Part shown: positions 55,401-62,923 of the stretch, piece by piece
Layout: the number at the start of each line of letters is the position of its first letter
Position numbering within the stretch: position 1 is the first letter of the stretch
Assembly (NCBI RefSeq): GCF_022758145.1
Contig: NZ_JAJVDH010000005.1
Coordinates: 248,001-312,000, forward strand
Reading direction: 5' to 3'
Origin: Pontibacter vulgaris
GTDB taxonomy: Bacteria; Bacteroidota; Bacteroidia; Cytophagales; Hymenobacteraceae
DNA length: 64,000 nt
Program-made: the position numbers and the translations under genes
The notes under the pieces: model-generated
What the model saw: the letters and a program-made list of their open reading frames with translations, nothing else
The model's database searches: none
Told to the model about the DNA's origin: nothing

Positions 55401-56746
55401 AAGTTAGGCGAAGCTGAACGTGCAGTAGAGCCTGTTGCATAGCTCCAGCCTGTAGTTGGCGCCACAGACCAAGCGTATTCAATATTATCTCCAACAGATG
55501 TGTTTACAGCTTTTACCAGGTTAGGTGCACAACCTTGCTCTGGTGTGGGAGCTAATGTAAAACCCGCTTTGGGGGGCGCACTAACCTTAATTATACTTAC
55601 GGCCGAGTCGCCGGAGCACTTTAAGTTGCCCCCTGAAGGTGTTACATAAATCTTTATTTTATATTCTCCGGGCTCGTTAATTTTTATAGTTGGAGTAGCA
55701 GACCGTATGGTGCCAGATACAAATTCCCAGCCGGTAGCCGGAGAAATGATCCATTCGCGGTTGTATGTATTGGAAGACTGGTTTGCGTTAAAGCCACCCT
55801 CCGAAATATCTTTCAGGTTAAAGGTCTGTCCAATGCAGCCTTCTGTAGCAGAAACTGTTAAGCCTGCAGTTGGTCCTTTTGATATCTTAATGCCACCCAC
55901 CGAGGCTGGAGTAGTACCACAGGGGTTAACCGCATAGCCATTCAGTGTGAAAGAGTTATAAGGCTTTCCTTTTGAAGATTCGGTGAAAGTATGCTCAATT
56001 GTCTTGGGTAAGTTGGCGTGGGTATAAGTAAGGGTGTCTGTTCCATCATCAAACCAGAATTTATAGATAGTCTGGATTGAATTGCCTTCCGTATTCAGGA
56101 TATCGAAAATAAAGGTAGAGGGAGCGCAGTCGCTGGTATTACCACGGCTGGCAAGTCCCAGGCCTGGGTTACTACCAACAAATACTCTTTCTGTTTTAGT
56201 GCTGGTGCAGCCGCTCTCACTTGTTACGGTTAATTCTAAAGTAAAAGATCCGGCTGAAGTATACCTGTGACTTACCGTTTTAAAGTCTTTGCCATACTTG
56301 GAAACACTGCCATCACCCCATTTAATGCTATAATTTGCGTTTGTTTCCTTTGTTGTAGAGGTGTTTTCTACTGTTAGATCAAAAGTGGCCTCGCCGCCGG
56401 AATAACTACAGTATGTAAAGAAATCAACCGGGTCTGCTATGCTGGCATCTGGTTTGGCAGCTATGCGCATTATATCCGATGTGCCTGTGCAACCGGATGC
56501 ATCTACTGTTTTTACCCAGTATTCGCCACCCGACTTAACTTTAATGGAGCGAGATGTTTCTCCAGTAGACCAGGTGTATTGTGCTGCCTCGCTTGCTATA
56601 AGTGTTATTTCGCCATCCTCACATAAAGATTTATCGCCTAGTGAGGTGATAATTGGAGTGCAAGTTTGGGCATAGGTGGCCGAAGCAAATAATATTGCAA
56701 AATATAGAGGTAAGAGTTTAAATAAACCCTTCAAGATTGGCTGCAT
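49478..56746 (-). CDS. giant T9SS-exported adhesin-like protein with type B C-terminal domain
   Basis: The 2,422-residue protein starts with a signal peptide (LPLYFAILFASATYA then QTC). Its N-terminal third contains PKD/Ig-like domains and two TYTWAPA-GLS-TTG modules, with a third near the C-terminus. Between about 50,200 and 53,600 lie 11 repeats of roughly 95 residues. They share ICAGxxPAxLTG, YTYRWEYS and (T/A)WFRRVVxSG motifs, with one extra Ig-like insert. The C-terminus carries the gliding-motility-associated/type B sorting domain, LIPNTFTPNRDGINDTWEI through FNQWGNKVFSS and PWDGRFNGQELPLATYYYII. It should be secreted and surface-anchored, perhaps in adhesion or gliding. Confidence 0.93.
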   Translation of the reverse strand: MQPILKGLFKLLPLYFAILFASATYAQTCTPIITSLGDKSLCEDGEITLIASEAAQYTWSTGETSRSIKVKSGGEYWVKTVDASGCTGTSDIMRIAAKPDASIADPVDFFTYCSYSGGEATFDLTVENTSTTKETNANYSIKWGDGSVSKYGKDFKTVSHRYTSAGSFTLELTVTSESGCTSTKTERVFVGSNPGLGLASRGNTSDCAPSTFIFDILNTEGNSIQTIYKFWFDDGTDTLTYTHANLPKTIEHTFTESSKGKPYNSFTLNGYAVNPCGTTPASVGGIKISKGPTAGLTVSATEGCIGQTFNLKDISEGGFNANQSSNTYNREWIISPATGWEFVSGTIRSATPTIKINEPGEYKIKIYVTPSGGNLKCSGDSAVSIIKVSAPPKAGFTLAPTPEQGCAPNLVKAVNTSVGDNIEYAWSVAPTTGWSYATGSTARSASPNFNFTTPGNYTVTLTATNGCAPSSTVSQAITIKGKPVVTLPSPQTYCGPKIIAFSNANSLHKPTYNAKLGTITGYEWKVTGPAAVTYENGTSSGSQYPSINFTQAGTYDVAVVAINECGQSSAPAVQRVTINPLPILEIAAAKPAICVGDNVELTASGADTYTWAPATGLSTTTGSKVTAYPTETTTYTITGVNKTTGCTSTTTYKVVVNTPPTVQATSSTPEICVGQGSAILTATGADTYTWAPAAGLSATTGKSVTATPDKTTTYTVTGFNSETGCNSTTTVTVKVNPLPEVNAGADLVICDKLVATKLQASPAGGTWSGTNVTTDGYFTPSGKGDFILTYTYTNENGCTNSDDVKITVSEVLVANAGTDKEACQNSGAFILQGAPFGGKWSGSEHVSEDGTFTPSTAGTFTLTYTYYTGSCFTTDEMIVVVKPLPTAPSVTGIQDICYNTGTSLMAETTAGVNGTFSWYTQEKGGQPIATTAAGTAFETGALTKSTDYYIEFASSESGCASTRTKVTVVVRPEIAKPIVQPYVMCRPGKAILAAEGTASNYNWYDESGKLVFTGKVFEPEFTTTGTHTYFAEGFVENCAGPRAEVTVTVYPELDNNRLNAVAEICSGQTPDPLNGSEPTGGNSRYTYRWEYSLDGKVYTSIGGAFTATYQPGALTKSTWFRRVVLSAGCELTSAPVLVSVTPVISKNELYTVPVICAGNQPAKLTGKLPEGGNKIYTYRWEYSTNNITYTSIENSNNAEYQPGVLLVPTWFRRVVTSGTCSEDISAPVKVTVVPAVSNNIIRGTQTICAGEAAAQLTGELPAGGNGTGSYTYYWEASVGGSGFSEIPNSRGTSKQNWNPGQVKETTAFRRVVLSGTCEVSISEPVTVTVNPQLVNIIAGSQTICVGDAISPIPGEPASGGDGTNYTYAWESSTDGKPFTAITGAPNLPGFTPENPSVTTKYRRKVTSGACTSYSNIVEITVNQLPDAPVASAAPVCEGSSAVLTVNGASGTTYRWYDRNGTLLHSGPETTYTTTHALAAGNETYFVEAVNSNKCVGSRSKLEVIVYKPLVNNTISTKTPLVCADVTVINFSASEPTGSNGNYKYSWEISTDNGKSFRVVAITKEYTHKAALTGPTIFRRVVTAAPCGTLTSNEVAVNIVPVISNNNILSGAQNLCFGENASLIEASKPDGGGENLTYRWEMSTDAGNAKTYKTAEGNYSAQNYQPGKLDKTAWFRRVVISELCGENPSTPVAVNITPQILNNQLKPLSSDQVICAGSEAAEIKGTSPSGGNGVYSFQWWQSIDGGATFAKATGTSTAANYNPGILTKTTLYKRVVTSGNCASESDVITVTVNKGILNNMLYAAAEICKGASPALLTGTTPTGGEEGKYEYLWEYSATGNTGSFTPAPGNNSRTDGSYQPEALQNNTWFRRKVSSGGCSVYSAPIKVTVNTPLGNYNIKDSQSIYAGTIPATLTGLYTTPVTGGNDKYEYRWEMSTDEGQNKTFVAAPGAYTSKDYVFQSGLRKTTWFRRVIASGGCEVISNEIVISVIAEIADNVIKSDQVICVGNTPAQLQGTVPTGGEGQFSYRWESSTTSEATGFVTAQGQGNNAQNFQPNAVSKPTWFRRVVTSGPHTAISNTILISVRPALDNNKISTNQTICSGTTPATLTGSAPTGGSGTYTYLWEMSTAGPTSGFMTAPGNNNGQNYSPAALSQAAWFRRVVTSEACDKLVSNVVAVSINSLPKAPAAADAIVCSGGIVTLTATSMGDGRLEWYDAATGGSLLATGRSFTTTPLQHTTTYYVQEVSLSCAGARKAVTVTVTQPSADAGLDITIVKGQSATLNASGGDRYTWAPAPGISDLNIPNPVVKPEVTTTYKVTVETAGGCTFTDEVTVTVLQQVLIPNTFTPNRDGINDTWEIPNIGSYPNCKVQVFNQWGNKVFSSDGYKQPWDGRFNGQELPLATYYYIIYLDKNEKPLSGSVTIVK
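50200..53600 (-). repeat. eleven adhesin-like repeats of about 95 residues
   Basis: WFRRVV-type motifs are encoded near 53385, 53110, 52830, 52545, 52015, 51725, 51430, 51145, 50845, 50560 and 50275. Spacing is about 285-295 bp except for one gap of about 530 bp caused by an inserted Ig-like module. The copies differ in sequence, so recent duplication is not obvious. Confidence 0.85.
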
Positions 56747-57774
56747 GGCTAAAAGTTGTAAAGAATCTTGTATTGCTTATTTATCAGCGAGCTTCTCAGA
56801 AGTTTACTGATTTTTTATAACACGATATTTCAGTTCAATTCAGCGGATAGTTTTTACCCACAATCGGAGCTGCTTTTTGCTAGGTCCTAGCAATATAACA
56901 TGAGATCTATTTTATCCTTTTAACCCTTTAATATGCAAATTAATACGAGTGTATAGTTTGTTCATGTAATTGTATTTTAAATGCTATTTTGATTTTATGT
57001 TACTGGTTTTCTTAGTTGTGTCTTTAAAAAAAGTCTAAGCTTGGTTCTTTTAAGAAATGCTTTTAAAACTATGATAACCATGAATTTGCTAAGTATTTAT
57101 TCCGCGATAAAGTTCCTTGTAGCAATTTTTTTTTAAGTATTTAAAATAAGTGTATTTGAATGATTCAAGTTGTTGTACTTAAGCAACTTGATGAATTGTT
57201 TTTTTAATGATAGGCAGGCTTGGTTAAGTTATATTTAGTGATTCTAAAGCATAGATAAGAAGCAGCTTGGGCATAACTTGGATCGTCAGCAGTTTTTTAT
57301 AAGATACTTTAAGGTAAATAATTAGTGGGTTTATGTGTATAGTTATATTTATATATTAAATTTAATAAATATAGTTAGAATTATATATTCTTGGAAATTG
57401 CATACATTTTGAATTATATAAAGGTTGATAAAATATAAATTTTAAAAGAATTATTTTTCTAAATATTGTATTATCATAATTTGTTAATAAAACCTAATTA
57501 TAAGGCAAACTTCTAAAAGTTTAAAGCGTAATAATGTGCATGGTTCAAATTTGAGGTTTTATAAGGACTTGTTGAGAATTGATAATAATAAAAGTGCAAT
57601 ATAAATATTTTGTTTTCCTAATATTTAAATGATATTGTTTTATAAAACTTATTATAATATCCAACTGCTTGGCAAACCTGCGAAATATGTGATTTGAGAT
57701 CTGGAAATCGCTAATCTAGCAATCAGAATGAGTTAATTAAAGAAGTATATGATTGAATAAGTACAAAATAGACT
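56747..57774. other. 1-kb AT-rich gene-free leader of the exopolysaccharide locus
   Basis: No gene is supported. From 57300 to 57650 the sequence is exceptionally AT-rich, with many TTTAATAAATATA-like runs. The region lies between the divergent adhesin and sugar-transferase genes and probably contains both promoters and a long leader. No JUMPstart-like or other known element was recognised. Confidence 0.5.
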
Positions 57775-59169
57775 ATGAATAAATACCGTCACTATAATAG
57801 CTTCAACCGAGTGATTTTGTTGATGCTAGATATAATCCTTATAGCCCTTTCTTTCAAGGTTTCTAATTTCATCCGCTACGGCGAGCTGCACTTTGAGCAT
57901 CAGTACAGTATTTTCTTTGTGCTTTTTGGTCTGGTATGGTGGATCGTATCTGGTTTCAAGGACTTTGTTTTTCAGATCGAACGCTTCGTTCCCTGCCATA
58001 AAAGTATAGCTAACGTCATCAATGCGTTTATTTTGCATGCTTTTTTGCTGGCAAGCTGTATCGTAATTTTTAACCTAGAATCTATTTCAAGGCTATTGCT
58101 CCTTTATACTTATTTGTCAACTGCGCTTCTAATTGGGTTCAGTCGCCTACTTATTGTACAGTTGAACAAATACTTTACCAAATCAGATATGGCATATTCG
58201 CGCTTTGTCATTATCGGTACAGGTCCTGCAGCTTCTACGCTTTATCAGACTTTTAACACACACGATAATCCAGGTACAAAATTCATGGGTTTCTTTGATA
58301 ATGACCCAGATGTAAACAGCCCATACTATAATATGGTAAAAGGTAGTGTAGAAGATGTAAAAGAGTTTTGCCTGCAATACAGCATTGATGAAATTTACTA
58401 TGCCCTGCCATTAAACAATAAAGAGCATATCGAAGACCTGTCTCAGTTTGCAGATGACAACTTCATGTACTTCCGTATGGTGCCTGAATTTAGTGCCCTG
58501 GTACAGCGCGATGTGAATATGTACTTCTATCAGAACATTCCGATGATCAGCATTCGCAACGAGCCATTGGAATTGGTTACAAACCGTGTTGTAAAGCGTG
58601 CTTTCGACATAGCATTTTCACTTTCGGTTATACTTTTACTCTTCCCGATCGTGATGCCGATTATCGCACTGGCTATCAGAATCAACTCTAAAGGACCGAT
58701 TTTCTTTAAACAATTGCGTCCTGGTAAAAAGAACAGGTTGTTTGTCTGCTACAAATTCAGAACAATGTATATAAACAATCAGACTGAGTTACAAGCAACT
58801 AAGCACGACCCACGCATTACAAGAGTGGGTGCTTTCCTGAGAAAGACAAACCTGGACGAACTGCCGCAGTTTTTTAACGTACTCTTGGGTGATATGTCTG
58901 TGGTAGGGCCACGTCCGAACCTTGTGTCGCAACTGGAACACTATTCTAAGGTAATCTCCAAGTATAAAATGCGCCACTTTGTTACGCCAGGTATAACTGG
59001 TTATGCACAAGTAAGTGGCTTCCGAGGCGAAACCAAAGAAGTGCACCTGATGGAGAAACGCATTGAGTATGATGTGCGCTACATGGAGAACTGGAGCTTT
59101 ATGATGGACATGAAAATTATATTTCTCACTGTCTGGAACATGATCAAAGGCGAAAAGAATGCTTACTAA
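57775..59169 (+). CDS. undecaprenyl-phosphate sugar phosphotransferase
   Basis: The 464-residue protein has the WbaP/WcaJ-like architecture. Four or five N-terminal spans come first, then a Rossmann-like CoA-binding-type domain ([11 protein letters not shown], about 144-154). The catalytic bacterial sugar transferase domain starts [20 protein letters not shown] (about 268-287) and includes [37 protein letters not shown] and [13 protein letters not shown]. It transfers a sugar-1-phosphate to undecaprenyl phosphate, starting exopolysaccharide or capsule synthesis on the cytoplasmic face. It opens the locus, and the next gene overlaps it by 11 bp. Confidence 0.92.
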   Translation: MNKYRHYNSFNRVILLMLDIILIALSFKVSNFIRYGELHFEHQYSIFFVLFGLVWWIVSGFKDFVFQIERFVPCHKSIANVINAFILHAFLLASCIVIFNLESISRLLLLYTYLSTALLIGFSRLLIVQLNKYFTKSDMAYSRFVIIGTGPAASTLYQTFNTHDNPGTKFMGFFDNDPDVNSPYYNMVKGSVEDVKEFCLQYSIDEIYYALPLNNKEHIEDLSQFADDNFMYFRMVPEFSALVQRDVNMYFYQNIPMISIRNEPLELVTNRVVKRAFDIAFSLSVILLLFPIVMPIIALAIRINSKGPIFFKQLRPGKKNRLFVCYKFRTMYINNQTELQATKHDPRITRVGAFLRKTNLDELPQFFNVLLGDMSVVGPRPNLVSQLEHYSKVISKYKMRHFVTPGITGYAQVSGFRGETKEVHLMEKRIEYDVRYMENWSFMMDMKIIFLTVWNMIKGEKNAY

Positions 59170-59980
59170 TACTGATACCATACAAGAACCAGCAATTGCC
59201 GCACCCTTAAAAACAAAGCGAAAACTACTCACTTCGCTAATATCGGCTGGTTCGTTTAATGATTTTGTAAACCATATTTTCTGGCTTACTGATAATAAGG
59301 CTTCTTCTTATGTATGTTTTGCCAACGTGCACATGTTGGTAGAATCTTACAAAGACAAAAGTTTTAATACGCTCTTAAACCAGGCTGATGTGGCCACGCC
59401 AGATGGGGGGCCGGTTTCTAAGCTGATGAAACTGCTGTACGGGCAGCAACAGGACCGTGTAGCAGGTATGGACCTGGTGCCACGCCTGCTGCAGGAAGCC
59501 GCTGACCGTGGAAAATCCGTATACTTCTATGGGTCTACAGATCAGGTACTGGAAGCGGTAGTTAGCAGAGCTAAACAAGACTTGCCAAACCTGCGCATTG
59601 CCGGTTATTATTCACCACCCTTCCGTAAGTTATCGGATGAAGAGGATAATGCCATTGTTGATATGATTAACGAAACTGCTCCGGATCTTGTATTTGTGGC
59701 ACTGGGCTGCCCAAAGCAGGAACGCTGGATGGCAGACCATAAAGGCCGTGTAAATGCCTGTATGCTGGGTGTTGGCCAGGCTTTTATGACCTATGCCGGA
59801 TTAGAGAAGCGATTGCCGAAATGGGCCCGTGATCTTTCGTTGGAATGGACCTATAGGTTATACCTGGAGCCGGGACGGCTCTGGAAACGATACCTGGTTA
59901 CCAACAGCACCTTTGTATACCTGGCCTCGAAGCTATTGCTGCACCGCCTGGTTAAAGGTAGTTCTACTGCTGCTGATTAA
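59159..59980 (+). CDS. WecG/TagA/CpsF family glycosyltransferase
   Basis: The 273-residue protein has the GT26 signature TPDGGPVSKLMKLLYG (about 80-95). It also has RVAGMDLVPRLLQEA, SVYFYGSTDQVLEAV and the ALGCPKQERWM motif (about 178-188). Relatives add N-acetylmannosamine or related sugars to undecaprenyl-linked acceptors. The 11-bp overlap with the initiating transferase gene indicates translational coupling. The C-terminus carries basic residues that may dock it to the membrane. It probably catalyses the second step. Confidence 0.9.
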   Translation: MLTNTDTIQEPAIAAPLKTKRKLLTSLISAGSFNDFVNHIFWLTDNKASSYVCFANVHMLVESYKDKSFNTLLNQADVATPDGGPVSKLMKLLYGQQQDRVAGMDLVPRLLQEAADRGKSVYFYGSTDQVLEAVVSRAKQDLPNLRIAGYYSPPFRKLSDEEDNAIVDMINETAPDLVFVALGCPKQERWMADHKGRVNACMLGVGQAFMTYAGLEKRLPKWARDLSLEWTYRLYLEPGRLWKRYLVTNSTFVYLASKLLLHRLVKGSSTAAD

Positions 59981-60071
59981 ACAAAATGAAAGCCTGAAAC
60001 GTGATCAAGATATGAGATGGAGGAAGATGATCAGGCATTATTACCGCTACAAATTAAAGTATAACCGGCGA

Positions 60072-60097
60072 CCAGCCTGCATTAGCAGGCGGTTTTT
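60072..60097 (+). terminator. terminator or attenuator inside the exopolysaccharide locus
   Basis: CC-A-GCCTGC and GCAGGC-GG enclose an ATTA loop and are followed by five T residues. The hairpin sits 92 bp after the GT26 gene and 256 bp before rfbF. Confidence 0.65.
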
Positions 60098-60352
60098 CCG
60101 GGCTTGCTATCATGCCTTTCTCAAGCGCAAATCAGAATTCAGTATCCGGTTAGCACAGTTGTTTCGGGTGCATAACAGCGTACACACCTTTAGGCCGGTT
60201 TCAGAAAACTATGCTGTAAAATTTGCATCTTTTTTTACAAGAAATAAATCCAAATATAGCGATTGTCGTATTAAGTGATGTGCCTGATAAGACAACACAT
60301 GATGTACTGTCCTGGTACTAATTTTTAGTTCAACCCAAAAACCCTTTGCATA
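60098..60352. other. leader upstream of rfbF
   Basis: This is the space between the internal hairpin and rfbF. A basic 88-residue frame (60012-60278) crosses the hairpin and has no family support, so no gene is called. A promoter for rfbF may lie here. Confidence 0.4.
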
Positions 60353-61156
60353 ATGAAAGCAGTTATACTTGCCGGTGGCTATGGAACAAGAATCAGTGAA
60401 GAAAGCGGCGTAAGACCAAAACCTATGGTAGAAATTGGTGGTAAGCCCATCCTGTGGCACATCATGAAAATCTACTCTCACTACAATATTAACGAGTTTG
60501 TGATCTGCTGTGGCTATAAAGGACACATGATCAAAGAATATTTTGCAAACTATTGCCTGCACAACTCTGATGTGACCTTTGATATGCGTAAAAACAGCAT
60601 GGAGATCCACAGAAATAATACCGAATCATGGAAAGTGACCTTGGTAGATACCGGTGAGGGTACTCTTACAGGTGGCCGTTTAAAGCGCGTTAAAGATTAT
60701 GTAGGTAACGAAACATTCTGCATGACTTATGGTGATGGTGTTAGCGATGTGAACATTGCGGAAGCTATTGCTTACCACAAAGCCCAAGGCACGAAGGCTA
60801 CACTTACAGCCGTGCAGCAGCCGGGCCGTTTCGGTGCTTTTAACCTTTCTTCAGAAGCAACTAAGATCAATCAGTTTAAAGAGAAGCCAACAGGCGGCGA
60901 CATGCCATGGATAAATGGTGGTTTCTTTGTATTGGAGCCAGGCGTTTTTGACTACATCGAGGATGATAGCACTACCTGGGAAAAAGAACCAATGGAGAAA
61001 TTAGCTGAAGAAGGTGAACTTTCTGCTTATCGCCATACCGGTTTCTGGCAGCCAATGGATACCCTTCGCGACAAACATTTGCTTGAAGAACTATGGCAGT
61101 CTGGTAAAGCGCCGTGGAATGTTTGGCATAAAATGCTGTCAGGCGTGCTGAACTAA
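60353..61156 (+). CDS. rfbF: glucose-1-phosphate cytidylyltransferase
   Basis: The 267-residue protein opens with the nucleotidyltransferase signature [20 protein letters not shown] (6-25). It has family-specific features of Rfb[46 protein letters not shown] and [16 protein letters not shown]. It makes CDP-glucose from CTP and glucose-1-phosphate, the first step of CDP-dideoxyhexose and some branched-sugar pathways. It is the first of four closely spaced genes (spacing 56, 11 and 41 bp). The usual partner, CDP-glucose 4,6-dehydratase (RfbG), is not clearly seen in the window. Confidence 0.93.
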   Translation: MKAVILAGGYGTRISEESGVRPKPMVEIGGKPILWHIMKIYSHYNINEFVICCGYKGHMIKEYFANYCLHNSDVTFDMRKNSMEIHRNNTESWKVTLVDTGEGTLTGGRLKRVKDYVGNETFCMTYGDGVSDVNIAEAIAYHKAQGTKATLTAVQQPGRFGAFNLSSEATKINQFKEKPTGGDMPWINGGFFVLEPGVFDYIEDDSTTWEKEPMEKLAEEGELSAYRHTGFWQPMDTLRDKHLLEELWQSGKAPWNVWHKMLSGVLN

Positions 61157-61212
61157 GCTTCGAAAACAAAAGGAAATCAATTCAACTATCCCTTTCTCAA
61201 TATATAATTATC

Positions 61213-62304
61213 ATGAAGATCTTAATAACTGGAAATATGGGTTATGTAGGCCCTGGTGTTGTACGCCAGTTGCGTTCTACTTTCCCAAATGCAACATTGA
61301 TAGGCTATGATATGGCCTATTTCGCTACCTGTTTAACCAATGCTACTGTATTTCCGGAAAGCAAACTGGATGTACAGTTATTCGGAGATGTACGCACTAT
61401 GCCGGCTGAAGTGCTGGAAGGTGTTGATGCAGTAGTACACCTGGCCGCCATTTCTAACGACCCGATGGGTACGAAATTCGAAGATATAACACTAGATGTA
61501 AACTATAAGTCGAGTGTTAGAATCGCTGAAATGGCTAAAGCTGCCGGTGTTAAATCCTATGTTTTTGCATCAAGCTGCAGTATGTACGGTGCTACTGAAG
61601 GAAGCGCGAAGACAGAGAGTTCTACATTAAATCCACTTACTGCTTACGCCCGTTCTAAAGTATTTACAGAACAAGGAGTAGAGCCGCTTGCCGGTGATGG
61701 TTTTACGGTAACATGCCTTCGTTTTGCAACTGCCTGCGGTATGAGCGATCGTCTGCGCCTGGACCTGGTGCTGAATGATTTCGTAGCAGGGGCAGTAGCA
61801 ACAGGTAAGATCAATATTCTGAGTGATGGCAGCCCTTGGCGTCCGTTGATCCATGTGAAAGATATGGCTCGTGCCATTGAGTGGGCAATTACCAGAGATG
61901 CTTCTAATGGTGGCGAGTTCCTGGCAGTAAATGCCGGCAGCAACGAGTGGAACTACCAGGTTAGCGAATTGGCTGAGGCTGTGGCAGATGTTATTCCGGG
62001 TACAGAAGTAACACTTAACCGTGATGCAGCTCCTGATAAACGCTCTTATTGCGTAAACTTCGACCTATTCAAGTCTTTGGCACCTAACCACCAGCCGCAG
62101 GTAACATTAAAGCAGGCAATTCAGGAATTGCGTGATGGCCTGATGGCGATGAACTTTAAAGATGGCGACTTCCGTAACTCGCTACTGATGCGCCTGAAAG
62201 TGCTGACCAGCCTGCAGGATACTGGCGAAATTAACGACCAGTTGCAGTGGAAACACAATAAAACCAAAGTATCGGAAGAACAAGCCGAGTTAGAAACAGC
62301 CTAA
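61213..62304 (+). CDS. NAD-dependent epimerase/dehydratase family (extended SDR)
   Basis: The 363-residue protein has an N-terminal Rossmann motif MKILITGNMGYVGPGVV and DAVVHLAAISNDP. The catalytic set is FASSCSMYG and YARSK (Ser, Tyr, Lys of the extended SDRs), with the RPLIHVKDMARAIEWA C-terminal motif. It acts on a nucleotide sugar as an epimerase, reductase or dehydratase. Position directly after rfbF suggests a CDP-sugar substrate, but true RfbG-type dehydratases are usually longer in motif conservation, so the reaction is unassigned. Confidence 0.86.
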   Translation: MKILITGNMGYVGPGVVRQLRSTFPNATLIGYDMAYFATCLTNATVFPESKLDVQLFGDVRTMPAEVLEGVDAVVHLAAISNDPMGTKFEDITLDVNYKSSVRIAEMAKAAGVKSYVFASSCSMYGATEGSAKTESSTLNPLTAYARSKVFTEQGVEPLAGDGFTVTCLRFATACGMSDRLRLDLVLNDFVAGAVATGKINILSDGSPWRPLIHVKDMARAIEWAITRDASNGGEFLAVNAGSNEWNYQVSELAEAVADVIPGTEVTLNRDAAPDKRSYCVNFDLFKSLAPNHQPQVTLKQAIQELRDGLMAMNFKDGDFRNSLLMRLKVLTSLQDTGEINDQLQWKHNKTKVSEEQAELETA

Positions 62305-62315
62305 TACATTCAAAA

Positions 62316-62882
62316 ATGATATTTACAGAAACCAAACTAAAAGGTGCTTTTATTATAGATGTGAAGCGCCTGGAAGATGAACGTGGCTTTTTTGGCCGTT
62401 CATGGTGCCAGCGTGAATTTGAAGAGCACGTTTTAACTGCCAATGTAGTGCAGACAAACGTGTCGCATAACAAAATAAAAGGTACGCTGCGTGGCATGCA
62501 CTACCAGTTGTCGCCTTACGAAGAAACCAAACTGGTACGTTGCACACGCGGTGCTATTTACGATGTGATCATCGACCTGCGCCCGGAATCGCCAACTTAC
62601 AAAGAGTGGATTGGGGTAGAGCTTACTGCAGATAGCTTCCGCATGCTGTTTGTGCCTGAGCGCTTCGGCCATGGCTTTATTACCTTGGAAGACAACACAG
62701 ATGTAACCTACCAGGTAACACAGTTCTACACACCAGGCGCTGAGCGTGGTATCCGCTGGGATGATCCTGCTTTTAACATCGAGTGGCCGATAGAGCCGGT
62801 ACTGATTTCTGAGAAAGATAAAGTACACCCGCCTTACGTGAACGAATTCGAACCATCAACTGACGGAAAGCAGCTGGTTTAG
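62316..62882 (+). CDS. dTDP-4-dehydrorhamnose 3,5-epimerase family protein (RfbC-like)
   Basis: The 188-residue protein has a cupin fold with the RmlC motifs GTLRGMHYQL (catalytic His), YDVIIDLRPESPTYKEW and PERFGHGF. The Tyr region TYQVTQFYTPGAERG and IRWDDPAFNIEWP complete the set. Real RmlC epimerises dTDP-4-keto-6-deoxyglucose. Next to a CDP-sugar gene it may act on a CDP-linked 4-ketosugar, which is an inference. It begins 11 bp after the previous stop. Confidence 0.9.
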   Translation: MIFTETKLKGAFIIDVKRLEDERGFFGRSWCQREFEEHVLTANVVQTNVSHNKIKGTLRGMHYQLSPYEETKLVRCTRGAIYDVIIDLRPESPTYKEWIGVELTADSFRMLFVPERFGHGFITLEDNTDVTYQVTQFYTPGAERGIRWDDPAFNIEWPIEPVLISEKDKVHPPYVNEFEPSTDGKQLV

Positions 62883-62923
62883 CCAGCAGCTTTTTATTAG
62901 CTAACCCAAAACAAATTTAACGA

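Noticed and set aside
60012..60278. basic 88-residue frame between the GT26 gene and rfbF
   Set aside because: It runs through a terminator-like hairpin and shows no domain or expected codon pattern.
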